Source: Streptomyces cinnamoneus (lineage in GTDB: Bacteria; Actinomycetota; Actinomycetes; Streptomycetales; Streptomycetaceae). From it: a stretch of DNA of 64,000 bases. Positions within the stretch are counted from its first letter, which is position 1. Each line of letters opens with the position of its first letter. Both the position numbers and the translations under genes were made by a program. The notes under the pieces were generated by a model. The model saw nothing but the letters and a program-made list of their open reading frames with translations, was not told the origin of the DNA and did not search any database. The stretch covers positions 1,116,001 to 1,180,000 of the forward strand of contig NZ_PKFQ01000001.1 in assembly GCF_002939475.1 (NCBI RefSeq). Direction: 5' to 3'. This document shows, in pieces, positions 45,701-54,723 of this stretch.

Positions 45701-46318
45701 ACGTTGTGCGGTGCTCTCGGCCGGGTGGCCGACGCGCGAGGGCGATGGGATGAGGCCGAGCACTGGTTTCGCCGCTATCTGGCCATCGCGACGGACCTCA
45801 GGGACAACCACGCCACGGCCGACGCCTGCCGCCAGATCGGCACGTTCGAGCAGGGCCGGGGGCGTTGGGAGGAAGCCGGGCCATGGCTCCAGCGCACCCT
45901 CGCCCTTCAGCGGGACATGAACGAACGGCCCGGCGTAGCCCTCACATGCGGCCAGCTCGGTCTGGGGGCGCATGCCATGGGGCGGCTGGACGAGGCCGAG
46001 CAGTGGTACGTCCAGGCCTTGGCCATCGTGGAAGCGCTCGAGGACAGGCCCGGCATGTCGAGGACCTACGGACAGCTGGGTCTGCTCGCCGAGAACCGCG
46101 GCAAGGCCGGTGAGGCCCTGGAATGGACGGTCCGTTCATTGACCCTCTCCGGCCGGCTACCACAGCCGGGCAACCCGCGCATCCGCGTGCTGGCGCGCCT
46201 GACCACGAAACTCGGCATCGAGGCGCTGGAACGCTGTTGGCAGCGGGTCTCCGGGGCCCGGTTGCCGGCGGCGGTCCGGGAGCAGATCGAGACATTCGGT
46301 TCCGAGGAGGATGGATGA
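42722..46318 (+). CDS. CHAT protease - STAND NTPase - TPR protein
   Basis: A 1198-residue protein in three parts. The N-terminal region (to about 370) ends in a CHAT caspase-like domain with catalytic His231 in HFDGHG and Cys274 in VLNACQSG. The central STAND/NB-ARC ATPase has FVGRDG, Walker A GPGGTGKTE (Lys441) and Walker B LLMVWDNFE. The C-terminus has at least six TPR-type repeats marked by GRWDEAERWF and variants. In other bacteria such proteins act in signalling, anti-phage defence or cell suicide: TPRs sense a trigger, the ATPase oligomerises and the protease is released. ATG 42722 (MVDRLLVDLD) is preferred over ATG 42692. The small gene at 46315 overlaps its stop by 4 nt. Confidence 0.85.
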   Translation: MVDRLLVDLDATGRASVSTWLDGELPAPAGEPVVLNWPLDSDDLEDLRWYLEDYLRAPFGVYEDRGCRIADRLPSWGRVMFTALFGSGPARDAYVRVRTRATHPGSAEIVLRSSAPAWLGLPWELLCDPRLPTPLALDGMGLSRALPAHLGEAFEVGGHRLRVLMVISRPDGAHDVGYRMIARPLLRRLEAVRGRVDVEVLRPPTLEALVERLREAREAGTPFQIVHFDGHGTLAEEGVLVFEKPGGGADHVPAGRIARVLADARVPVVVLNACQSGAVGKQLEAAVATRLLAGGASAVVAMAYSVYAVAAAEFVTAFYERLFVGDTIGEAVRAGRAQMARRPERPSPKGELPLADWAIPVHYLRREVRFPELRAEPTAARSGLSLEDALDRLRERGPGAADDPLSPEGEFVGRDGLFHTLETAARARRVVVLHGPGGTGKTELAKAFGRWWRDTGGVERPEWVIWHSFEPGVASFGLDGVVAQIGLRVFGADFARQPPDVRRELVRDLLREHRLLMVWDNFESVASMPDPAAATPPLDDTGRGELKDFLAEVAAGGRSVILVTSRTPEHWLGDLRRVAVGGLSPDEAVEYADHVLRPFPAAAPRRADRAFAELLEWLHGHPLSMRLILPHLDTTDAGALLAGLRGGAALPAPPGGDRTTSLPASISYSLAHLDPVQRRLLAAVSLFHGVADAILLNIFSGREQVPHRFRGVDTNGWTAVLDRAAQLGLLTELDWGLYGIHPALPSYLASQWQADDPDGYESQRAQAERALLAAWINYAEALRKATRSATAKHSYHIINLHRSAMGHFLGYALDNRLWAHARLIIQPLLLYWHHNGLPEEADAWTDRSRLALEDPDGTPPPLGDHAGDLWLALMSAQAGRMQLADRFDAAEAAYADILRMLQSHPDPPRPRLATVYSELGRAAQRQGRWDEAERWFSASLAVWRELDDREGAARSYHRLGDVAMARSHWDEAERCFRQSLLLEEEGGEAHHAATLCGALGRVADARGRWDEAEHWFRRYLAIATDLRDNHATADACRQIGTFEQGRGRWEEAGPWLQRTLALQRDMNERPGVALTCGQLGLGAHAMGRLDEAEQWYVQALAIVEALEDRPGMSRTYGQLGLLAENRGKAGEALEWTVRSLTLSGRLPQPGNPRIRVLARLTTKLGIEALERCWQRVSGARLPAAVREQIETFGSEEDG

Positions 46319-46674
46319 GCGAGCAGCCACCGGTGACGGACAGCCCCGCCGCACGGGGAGCACGCGCGGCGGCCCGGCGCCTGGCCGCCGCGCACGGCCC
46401 CCGGCTGGAAGCCGACGTCGAGGCGGCACTGCACGCGAGAGGGCCGGCCCAGTACGCCGATCCGGCCTCGCTCGGTTCCCTGATCGTCAGCGCGGCCGCG
46501 CTGGCCTGGACGGTCTACCAGGACCTGCGGGCCAGGACCGAACGGCCCGCACGGGCTGTGGTCACGCGCCGGGTGCGGCTCGAACTGCCGGCGGACGGCC
46601 GGACGTCCGGGGACGAACGGGACGGGATCATCGCCGTCGTCGTGGACGAGGTCGTCACGGACGCCGAGGAGTAG
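46315..46674 (+). CDS. small partner of the CHAT-STAND protein
   Basis: A 119-residue protein overlapping the CHAT-STAND gene (ATGA). The N-terminal half is helical and Ala/Arg-rich (ARAAARRLAAAHGPRLEADV). Then comes a hydrophobic helix SLGSLIVSAAALAWTVYQDL, then strands (AVVTRRVRLELP, GIIAVVVDEVV). The order helix-hydrophobic segment-beta recalls the small constant components paired with bacterial STAND conflict systems, but I cannot show homology. It may be the protease substrate, an effector or an inhibitor. Confidence 0.6.
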   Translation: MSEQPPVTDSPAARGARAAARRLAAAHGPRLEADVEAALHARGPAQYADPASLGSLIVSAAALAWTVYQDLRARTERPARAVVTRRVRLELPADGRTSGDERDGIIAVVVDEVVTDAEE

Positions 46675-46861
46675 GCCGAGCCGCGTCACCCTCCGCCGTC
46701 CCGCGACGCGGATGCCCGCACGAGCAGTCACACCGCAGCCGCTCCACGGGCGCCTCGTACGCGGGCGCGCCCACGCGGCGGATGTCGACGTCGCCGTGAC
46801 AGACGGCGTGCTGGCCGAGCCGGCACTCGGCGGTGGTGTACGCGTCGGAGGGCCTCGTCAC
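46655..46861 (-). CDS. small Cys-rich hypothetical protein
   Basis: A 68-residue protein with TTAECRLGQHAVCHGDVDI and RLRCDCSCGHP, giving five Cys and several His that may bind zinc. It starts at GTG 46861 overlapping the stop of the 123-residue gene (GTGA) and ends overlapping the 3' end of the convergent partner gene by 20 bp. It is probably the last gene of the HAD-XRE unit. Function unknown. Confidence 0.55.
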   Translation of the reverse strand: MTRPSDAYTTAECRLGQHAVCHGDVDIRRVGAPAYEAPVERLRCDCSCGHPRRGTAEGDAARPTPRRP

Positions 46862-47229
46862 CGGCACGACGCCACCGCCTCCAGCGCTTCGCGCAGGTCC
46901 TCCGGGTGCGTGAACGACCCGTTCCGCGCCGGCACGAGCCACACACGGTCCCGTACGTACCGGGTGGGCGGCGGCACGTGCAGCTCGTGCCCGACGGGAA
47001 GGAGGGTGACTCCCCCGGTGCCGAGGAGGCGGTAGCCGGTCCCGAGGGGCAGCAGCCACCAGGTGGCTCTGGCGGCCCGCGCGAGCAGACACGGCCCGAC
47101 GGGCCGCCCTCGCTCGTGCAGCCGCGCGAGGGCGGCGCGGGCCGGTTCGAGGTCGACGCGGGCCAGGTCCCAGAGCTGCCCTGCCACCAATGGTGGGCGT
47201 ACGTGCTGCTGTCGCCGATGCTCGATCAC
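46858..47229 (-). CDS. hypothetical protein with basic/hydrophobic core
   Basis: A 123-residue protein. It starts at GTG 47229, with GGGAG 5 nt upstream. Features are ARVDLEPARAALARLHERG, then RATWWLLPLGTGYRLLG and VTLLPVGHELHVPPP. It ends with DLREALEAVASCR. It has no transmembrane segment or catalytic motif. It overlaps the following 68-residue gene by 4 nt. Such small pairs next to XRE regulators are common in Streptomyces accessory regions, without a defined role. Confidence 0.6.
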   Translation of the reverse strand: MIEHRRQQHVRPPLVAGQLWDLARVDLEPARAALARLHERGRPVGPCLLARAARATWWLLPLGTGYRLLGTGGVTLLPVGHELHVPPPTRYVRDRVWLVPARNGSFTHPEDLREALEAVASCR

Positions 47230-47320
47230 GGCGGCTCCCTTCTGTGCGACTGCCGTGTCAGCACAGAGACTGGCCCCGGCCAAGTGCCGCAAGTACCCCG
47301 GCGAGGGGTACCTCGCCGCC

Positions 47321-48415
47321 TCATCTCGTGGCGCGGCACCACTCTGCGAAGCTCGTCAGGCTCTCCGCGTCGGACCGCTTCAACCTGCGCAAGGTGGCGG
47401 CGTCCTCTCGCACCCACCGGTGCTCACGCGTGTGCTGGGGCGCGATACGGCGGGCAGCTTGCAGCGACGCGAAGGACGCATCGGGCCGACCGGCCCACAG
47501 TAGGGCGCGCGCCAGTTCGATGTAGTACCCCGAGCGACGCTCTTGCGGCAGGCAGTCCGGCGGGGTCCAGTTCCGGGCCGCAGCGAGAGCCTGGTGTACG
47601 TGGTCACCGCCGAGGCTGACTGCGACGCTCACCTCGTGGATGCGTACGGAAGCGGGTCCGAACGCCGTGCCGTGGTAGATGCCTTCGGGTACGCGTGTGC
47701 GCGCGCGGCGGCGCTCTGCACCGATTCCGGCGCAGGGGCGGCGTCAAGGGCCTGCTCCAGCGCGCGCAACCCAGGGCCGTGGGCCCGCGCGGCGAAGTAC
47801 GTCTCGGTCCGCACGTAAGCTACGGCGGCCTCCAGGAGCGGATCACCTGTCTGCGTGACGGCCCAGCGCATGAGGTCGACGAGGCGGGCCGACAGATCCC
47901 GGGCCCCGTACTTGTAAGCGACCGCGTCGGCCGTTCGGCAGGCGGACACAAGCAGCATTGCCACGAGCGGGCGTTGTGCGGGGGGGGACGAGCTGGCGCG
48001 AACGGGAGAGTTCTTCGAGCAGCGCGGGCAGTCTGCGGGTGATGCGCACGTACTGCGCGCTCAGCCGCCAAGCCACGGACTCCTCGACTGCTGTGCGAAG
48101 TTCCTGAACGGGACGGACAGGGCCGTCGTCCGGCAGGTCGTAGGTCGCGATGGCGGCGGACAGACCGGGCATGGCGGCGTGAACCCGGTCGTCCGCCTGG
48201 TCTTGTCGCGGGAGGAGCTGCGCGGGGTCGACGCCGAGAGCCGCCGCGACCGAGTCAAGAACGTCGTCCCCGATGCCCCGTTCGCCCTGCTCGATCTTGC
48301 GCAGCGTGCCGAGCGCGATGTGAGCGGCGTTGGCAAGCTGCCGCTGCGTCAAGCGGGCGACACGTCGCTGATATGCGATGCGCCTGCCCACGTCTGTGAC
48401 CGATGGCACCGTCAT
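47321..48415 (-). pseudogene. XRE-family regulator with two frameshifts
   Basis: The N-terminal HTH is intact (RRVARLTQRQLANAAHIALG, then RKIEQGERGIGDDVLDSVAA), from ATG 48415 with GGAG upstream. The long helical C-terminal domain typical of actinobacterial XRE regulators is split over three frames. At the G8 run 47980-47987 the frame shifts; seven G would keep QLVPPAQRPLVAML in frame. Near 47682 a second shift occurs; one extra G would join the end to GIYHGTAFGP. The net change is zero, and the repaired protein would be 364 residues. As it stands the product stops at about 190 residues. Sequencing error in the G run, slippage-based phase variation and true decay all fit. Confidence 0.75.
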
Positions 48416-48435
48416 GCTCACTCCGTTCGGGGTGT

Positions 48436-49074
48436 TTACCGTACGAGCAAGCCCGCGAGTTCGGTCAGGGACTGGACACGCCAGTCCGCCGTCCTCGCTT
48501 CCGGGCTGTCGGCCCACAAGTGACCGTAGGGCCCACGACGGATGTGAACGGTCCGTAGCCCCGCCGCGGCCGCCGGTACGACGTCGTTCTGCGGGTGGTC
48601 GCCGACATACGCGATCCGGGTCGGCGCCGCGCCGGCAAGGGCGATCACCCTTGCGAAGAACGCCGGGTCGGGCTTGGCCACGCCCCACTCGCCGGATGTC
48701 GCGACGGCGTGCGCGGGCAGATCGAGGGCGGCCAGCAGCTCCCCGGCACGGCGGGTCTGGTTGCCCGCGATGATGACGCGCAGGCCGGAGTCACGCATCG
48801 CGGTCAACGCCGGGCGCACGTCCGGGTAGAGGTCGCTCTCGTCGAGCATCTCTCCGTGCCCCGCGGCCTCGCGCGCACGGTATTCGGCGCCGATGTCGAC
48901 GCCCGGGCGGGCCAGCCGGAGGGCGTCGGCGTTGTCGCGCCCCTGGGCGACCACGGCGCCGACGAGCGCGGAGAGCGTATGCCGGGGCACTCCCAGCCAG
49001 TCCGCCCATCGCTGCCAGCCACGGTCGTCGCGGATCAGCGTTTCACCGACGTCGAACACCACTGCCTCGATCAT
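48436..49074 (-). CDS. HAD-family hydrolase
   Basis: A 212-residue HAD phosphatase. Motif I is VFDVGETLI (second Asp replaced by Glu position, D-x-G-x-T core kept). The cap region holds the helical segment with ARPGVDIGAEYRARE. Motif II is VIIAGNQT (Asn/Thr), motif III has AKPDPAFF, and motif IV is YVGDHPQNDVVPAAAAG. It dephosphorylates an unknown small phosphate ester. It lies 20 bp upstream of the XRE gene on the same strand and may form an operon with it. The DhaL-DhaM gene is divergent. Confidence 0.85.
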   Translation of the reverse strand: MIEAVVFDVGETLIRDDRGWQRWADWLGVPRHTLSALVGAVVAQGRDNADALRLARPGVDIGAEYRAREAAGHGEMLDESDLYPDVRPALTAMRDSGLRVIIAGNQTRRAGELLAALDLPAHAVATSGEWGVAKPDPAFFARVIALAGAAPTRIAYVGDHPQNDVVPAAAAGLRTVHIRRGPYGHLWADSPEARTADWRVQSLTELAGLLVR

Positions 49075-49278
49075 GTGGCTGAGCCTACGGAATGGGCGGC
49101 GGGTCCGACGCCGACTCCGCCCCGCACGTCCCCGCAGGGCAGTTGGAGCCCCCGAGTGCCCCGGCCCGCCCACCCAGCCGCTCACCCGGCACCAGCACCG
49201 CACGCCCCACTACGCTGTGCCCCGCACACGCGTACCAAGCGCATCGCAGCGCGCGTCCCGTGACGAGGAGCACCGCAC

Positions 49279-50373
<1,095 letters not shown>

Positions 50374-50490
50374 CCGGCGAAACCGAACACATACGTGGCC
50401 GACACGGGAGCGAACGGCACGCATTCGCGGCGAAAGTCTGGAAATGTCTACGTGTCCATTTCCCCTTTCCGGCGCGGAGGTACCGCCGCG

Positions 50491-51630
50491 GTGTCGCGCA
50501 GACTGCCCCTTGCGCTCGTCCTCGCCTATCTCGCGGCCGTGGTGTGCATCGACCTGATGACCCCGGCCTACCTGCGGCTGGACGTGTACGCCGCCCTCGC
50601 CCCGGTGACGGCCGCCGCTATCTGCACCTATCGGCAGACGGTGTTCGTGGGCATCGCCGACTTCCTGCTGATGGCGGCCCACCACGGGGTGATGCCGGGC
50701 GAGGCGTCGCTCGTCAACCGCGTCGGGGCGGTGCTGGGCAACCTCCTCATCGTCGGCGCCAGCATCGTGATGGCCCGGCTGCGGCGCGACGGCGAGGCGC
50801 TCCTGGAGCGGGTGCGGGCCACCGGCGAGGCCGCCCAGCGGGCGCTGCTGCGGCCGCTGCCCCTGCGCACGCACTCCGTGGTCGTGGACGGCTTCTACGT
50901 GTCCTCGCAGCGGGAGGCGCTCATCGGCGGCGACATCTACGAGGTCGTCGACACCCCCTACGGCACCCGGGTGCTGATCGGTGACGTGCGGGGCAAGGGG
51001 CTCGGCACGCTGGGGGCGGGGGCGGCGGTGCTCACGGCGTTCCGGGAGGCGGCCTACCACCGGCGGGACCTGGGCAGCGGGGTGGTGGCGATGGAGCAGG
51101 GGCTCCACCGCTACCACCGGTCGGCGGAGTACCAGGAGCGGGCCCGCAACGGGCACGCGGCGGAGGAGTTCGTGACGGCGCTGGTCCTCGGCACGGAGGA
51201 GGACCCGGCGGCGTCGGCCGGGGCGCCCGGCCGGATCCCCGTGGTGTTCGTCGACTGCGGGCACCCGGCGCCCTTCCTGATCGGCGCCGACGGCGGGGTG
51301 CGGGAGCTGCAGACGGAGGAGCCGGGGCTGCCGCTGGGGCTCGGCGATCTGGTGGACCAGCCGCGGCCGGTCCAGCGCGTCGTCCTGCCCCCGGACAGCC
51401 GGGTGCTGGCCTGCACGGACGGCGTGACCGAGGCGCGGGCACCGGACGGCGGCTTCTATCCGCTCGCCGAACGGCTGGACGCCTGGGCCGCCCTGCCCAC
51501 CCCCGAGCTGCTGGGGAGGCTGCGCGCCGACCTCGCCGCGCACACCGGCGGCCGGCTCCAGGACGACGTGGCGGTGCTGGTGGTGGAGCGGGCGTCCGGT
51601 CCCCCGGCCCGGCCGGAGGTCAGCGGTTGA
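50491..51630 (+). CDS. membrane SpoIIE-type PP2C phosphatase
   Basis: A 379-residue protein. An N-terminal membrane region has about four hydrophobic segments (LALVLAYLAAVVCIDL and following). A SpoIIE/RsbU-type phosphatase domain follows, with GGDIYEVVDTPYG, LIGDVRGKGLGTL, FVDCGHPAPFLI and the metal-binding CTDGVTEAR near the C-terminus, then LQDDVAVLVV. Such phosphatases dephosphorylate anti-anti-sigma factors in partner-switching circuits. GTG 50491 has GGAGG 10 nt upstream; GTG 50395 would add about 30 residues. The gene follows DhaL-DhaM closely and overlaps the PIG-L gene tail by 11 bp. Confidence 0.88.
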   Translation: MSRRLPLALVLAYLAAVVCIDLMTPAYLRLDVYAALAPVTAAAICTYRQTVFVGIADFLLMAAHHGVMPGEASLVNRVGAVLGNLLIVGASIVMARLRRDGEALLERVRATGEAAQRALLRPLPLRTHSVVVDGFYVSSQREALIGGDIYEVVDTPYGTRVLIGDVRGKGLGTLGAGAAVLTAFREAAYHRRDLGSGVVAMEQGLHRYHRSAEYQERARNGHAAEEFVTALVLGTEEDPAASAGAPGRIPVVFVDCGHPAPFLIGADGGVRELQTEEPGLPLGLGDLVDQPRPVQRVVLPPDSRVLACTDGVTEARAPDGGFYPLAERLDAWAALPTPELLGRLRADLAAHTGGRLQDDVAVLVVERASGPPARPEVSG

Positions 51631-52357
51631 GCAGCAGCTCGAAGGCCACGCCCGGCCGGCCGCCGAAGCGCCCGGCGACCGCCGTCGTCTGCCCCTCCAG
51701 GAAGGTCCGGCAGTACGTCTCCGGGTCCTGGTCGGTCAGCGCCTCGATGTAGCTGCGGTGGCACAGCAGGGACCGCACGGCCCGTTCCAGTCCGGCGGCG
51801 GCGTCCACGGCGTGGGTGGGCCGCGGGGAGCCGGCGACGGCCACGTACCGCACGCCCGTCCAGGGCATCAGGCCGTCGTCGACCAGGTCGGGGAAGATCC
51901 AGCGGTTGCCCGCGTCGGCGACGGCGTCGATGGCGGCCCGGCCGACGGCCCGGTGGTCGGGGGTGTTCCAGTACGTGCCGCCGGGCCAGGTGTCGTGGTG
52001 GTTGAGGGTCAGCACCAGCTCGGGGCGGTGCCGCCGGATCGCGGCGGCGAACTCGCGGCGCAGCGCGGTGCCGTACTCGACGACCCCGTCGGTGTGCCCC
52101 AGGAACTCGACGCTCTCGACACCCACGGCCGCGGCGCTGGCCCGCTGCTCGGCCTCGCGCAGGGGCGCGGCCTCGGCGGGCGTGACGGTGTCGATGCCGG
52201 CCTCCCCGAACGTGGCGAGCAGGTACGCGCACTCCCGGCCGGCGTCCGTCCAGGTGGCGACGGCGGCGGAGGCCCCGTATTCGAGGTCGTCGGGGTGGGC
52301 CACGATGGCGAGGGCGCGCTGCCAGTCGGTGGGCATCTCGGCGAGCTGGTCGGTCAT
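51620..52357 (-). CDS. PIG-L-family deacetylase
   Basis: A 245-residue zinc-dependent deacetylase of the PIG-L/LmbE family. The metal motif AHPDDLEYG is near residue 20, and LNHHDTWPGG and NTPDHRAVGR provide later conserved residues. Relatives deacetylate GlcNAc-containing small molecules, as in mycothiol or glycopeptide biosynthesis. AAGGAG lies 9 nt before ATG 52357. It is divergent from the ABC importer. No mycothiol or antibiotic genes are adjacent, so the substrate is unknown; the proximity to the isonitrile genes may or may not matter. Confidence 0.9.
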   Translation of the reverse strand: MTDQLAEMPTDWQRALAIVAHPDDLEYGASAAVATWTDAGRECAYLLATFGEAGIDTVTPAEAAPLREAEQRASAAAVGVESVEFLGHTDGVVEYGTALRREFAAAIRRHRPELVLTLNHHDTWPGGTYWNTPDHRAVGRAAIDAVADAGNRWIFPDLVDDGLMPWTGVRYVAVAGSPRPTHAVDAAAGLERAVRSLLCHRSYIEALTDQDPETYCRTFLEGQTTAVAGRFGGRPGVAFELLLNR

Positions 52358-52583
52358 GGCTGCTGTCTCCTTCGCTGCGGGTCCGCGCGGCGCGCGGGTG
52401 GCTTTCGGACGGTGAGCGAGCGGCTCGCGGGCGGTGGGCCCCGGGGCAGCGTATGCGTGGGCGGTCGTTCCGTTTCACTCTTCTTCGCGACACGCGGGAA
52501 CCGGGTGGACGCGCGGTCCGACTATCTGGTCCGGGCCCTCTCCGGTGGGTCCGTGTGATGTCGAGCTTTCGGGAGATTGTGTG

Positions 52584-53645
52584 ATGCGCCCTCGTGCGTG
52601 GTGCGGTGTGCTGGCCGCTGTGGCCCTGGCGGCGACGGCTTGTGGCGGCGGTGGGACGGAGAAGGCCGACGACGCGGGCGCGAGCGCGGGCTCCCGGGCC
52701 GGCTTCCCCGTGACCGTCGGCGACTGCACGGGGGCGAAGACCACGTTCGACTCCGCGCCGCGCCGCATCGTCACCAGCAACGCCGCGGGCCTGGAGCTGC
52801 TGATGTGGCTGGGCGCGGGCGACAAGGTCGTGGGCACGGGCTTCCCGCCGGGCAGCGGCGTGCTGCCCGGCCAGTACGCGGAGAGCGGGGCGAAGGTGCC
52901 GGTGCTCGGCAAGACCGTGATCCCCAAGGAGAAGCTGCTCGGCTCGGGCGCGGACCTGTACGTCGACTCGTTCTCCTCCATGAAGAACATGGGCAAGATG
53001 GGCGACGCCCCGACGGCCGAGGAGTTCAAGGCGGCCGGCATCAAGCACGTCTTCCTCAAGTCGACCGCCTGCGCGTCGATGAGCAAGGCCCCGCGCACCG
53101 ACCTGTCGGGCGTGGAGGCCGACGTCGAGGAGATGGGCAGGATCACCGGCACCTCGCAGCGGGCCGCCGAGCTGGTCGCCGCCATGCGCAAGAAGACCGG
53201 CGAGGTGCGGGACGCGCTCAAGGACGTGCCCGCCGACAAGCGGCCCACCTACTTCCTCTTCGACTACGACGCCGGCACCAAGCAGCCGATGGCCGTCTGC
53301 AACCGCCAGGTCGCCAACGCGGTGATCACCCAGGCCGGCGGCCGGAACGTCTTCGCCGACTGCGACGGCGACTTCAAGCCGGTCGGCTGGGAGGACGTCG
53401 TGGCCAAGAACCCCGACTGGATCCAGCTGGCCGTGCGCAACCGCGGCAGCGAGGACGCCGACCGCAAGGCCTTCGAGGAGGCCGAGAAGTTCCTGCGCGA
53501 GTTCCCCGCGACCGCCGGCCTGGACGCCGTCAAGGAGGGCCGCTTCCTGCGCGTCGCCTCCGAGCGCACCACCATCGGCGGGGTGCGCTCCGCGGACACG
53601 GTGCGGGAGATCGCGCACGCGCTGCACCCGGACCGGGTCAAGTAG
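52584..53645 (+). CDS. metal-chelate ABC importer, lipoprotein binding subunit
   Basis: A 353-residue lipoprotein. The signal peptide ends in the lipobox LAATACGG. The mature domain is a cluster A-II helical-backbone binding protein of the FhuD/BtuF type, with APRRIVTSNAAGLELLMWLG and VAKNPDWIQLAV. Such proteins bind siderophores, cobalamin or related metal chelates at the cell surface. GGGAG lies about 10 nt before the ATG. The permease starts immediately after its stop. No iron box was seen in the 226-bp upstream region, so iron control is not evident. Confidence 0.85.
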   Translation: MRPRAWCGVLAAVALAATACGGGGTEKADDAGASAGSRAGFPVTVGDCTGAKTTFDSAPRRIVTSNAAGLELLMWLGAGDKVVGTGFPPGSGVLPGQYAESGAKVPVLGKTVIPKEKLLGSGADLYVDSFSSMKNMGKMGDAPTAEEFKAAGIKHVFLKSTACASMSKAPRTDLSGVEADVEEMGRITGTSQRAAELVAAMRKKTGEVRDALKDVPADKRPTYFLFDYDAGTKQPMAVCNRQVANAVITQAGGRNVFADCDGDFKPVGWEDVVAKNPDWIQLAVRNRGSEDADRKAFEEAEKFLREFPATAGLDAVKEGRFLRVASERTTIGGVRSADTVREIAHALHPDRVK

Positions 53646-54719
53646 GTGGCGGCCCTCGCCACCGCGAAGAGGGGCGACGACCGCGAGGCGGGCGTCCGCA
53701 CGGTGCGGGCCGGCTGGGCCTGCGCCGCGCTGGGCGCCGCCCTGCTGGTGGCGCTGGTCGCCTCCGTGTGCCTGGGCTCGACATCGGTCGAGCCCGGCGA
53801 GGTGTGGTCGGCGGTGCTGCGCGGCGTCACCGGCCGGGAGCCCGCGCCCGGCACGCAGGATCTGATCGTGTGGCGGCTGCGGGTGCCGCGCGCCCTGCTG
53901 GCGGCCCTGGTGGGCGCGGGGCTGGGCCTGGTCGGCACGGCCACCCAGGCGCTGGTGCGCAATCCGCTGGGGGACCCCTATCTGCTGGGCGTCTCCAGCG
54001 GGGCGTCGCTGGGCGCGGTCGCGGCGATCGTGCTGGGCGCGAGCGCGGGCGGGGCGCTGGGCCTGGGGCTGTCGGCGGCCGCGTTCGCCGGGGCGCTGCT
54101 GTCCTTCGCGCTGGTGTGGACGTTCGCCCGGCGCGCGGGAGACTTCTCGCCGCTGCGGCTGGTGCTGGCGGGGGTGGGCATCGGGCAGTTCCTGTCGGGC
54201 TTCACCCACTACCTGGTGCTCCAGGCCGGTGACGAACAGCAGACGCACGGGGCGCTGTTCTGGATGATGGGCTCCCTCGGCGGCGCCCAGTGGGACACGC
54301 TCACCCTGCCCGCGGTGGCGGTGCTGCTGGGGCTGGCGGCCCTGCTGGCCCGTTCCCGGGCGCTGAACGCGATGCTGATGGGCGACGAGACCGCCGCCAG
54401 CCTGGGCGTGGACGTGGGCCGGCTGCGGCGCGAGCTGTTCGTCGTCACCAGCCTGCTCACCGGGGTGCTGGTGGCCGTCTCGGGGGCCATCGGCTTCGTG
54501 GGGCTGATGGTGCCGCACGCCTGCCGGATGGTGGTGGGCGGCGACCACCGCCGGCTGCTGCCGGTGGCCGCGCTGTTCGGGGCGCTGCTGCTGGTGGTCG
54601 TCGACCTGCTGGCCCGTACCGCGCTGCCGGACCAGGAGCTGCCGGTGGGCGTGGTGACCGCACTGATCGGTGCGCCGACGCTGCTGTATCTGCTGGACCG
54701 CCGCCTGGAGAGGTCGTAG
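53646..54719 (+). CDS. FecCD-family ABC permease
   Basis: A 357-residue permease with about nine to ten transmembrane helices. FecCD/BtuC signatures are RLPRALLAALVG-like RVPRALLAALVGAGLGLVG, RNPLGDPYLLGVSSGAS, and GFVGLMVPHACRMVVG. It starts at GTG 53646 directly after the binding-protein stop, so translation is coupled. It forms the homodimeric channel for metal-chelate uptake with the ATPase downstream. Confidence 0.93.
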   Translation: MAALATAKRGDDREAGVRTVRAGWACAALGAALLVALVASVCLGSTSVEPGEVWSAVLRGVTGREPAPGTQDLIVWRLRVPRALLAALVGAGLGLVGTATQALVRNPLGDPYLLGVSSGASLGAVAAIVLGASAGGALGLGLSAAAFAGALLSFALVWTFARRAGDFSPLRLVLAGVGIGQFLSGFTHYLVLQAGDEQQTHGALFWMMGSLGGAQWDTLTLPAVAVLLGLAALLARSRALNAMLMGDETAASLGVDVGRLRRELFVVTSLLTGVLVAVSGAIGFVGLMVPHACRMVVGGDHRRLLPVAALFGALLLVVVDLLARTALPDQELPVGVVTALIGAPTLLYLLDRRLERS

Positions 54720-54723
54720 GGGT

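Noticed and set aside
52358..52583. Iron box (DmdR/IdeR operator) upstream of the importer
   Set aside because: No TTAGGTTAGGCTAACCTAA-like palindrome was found in this stretch.
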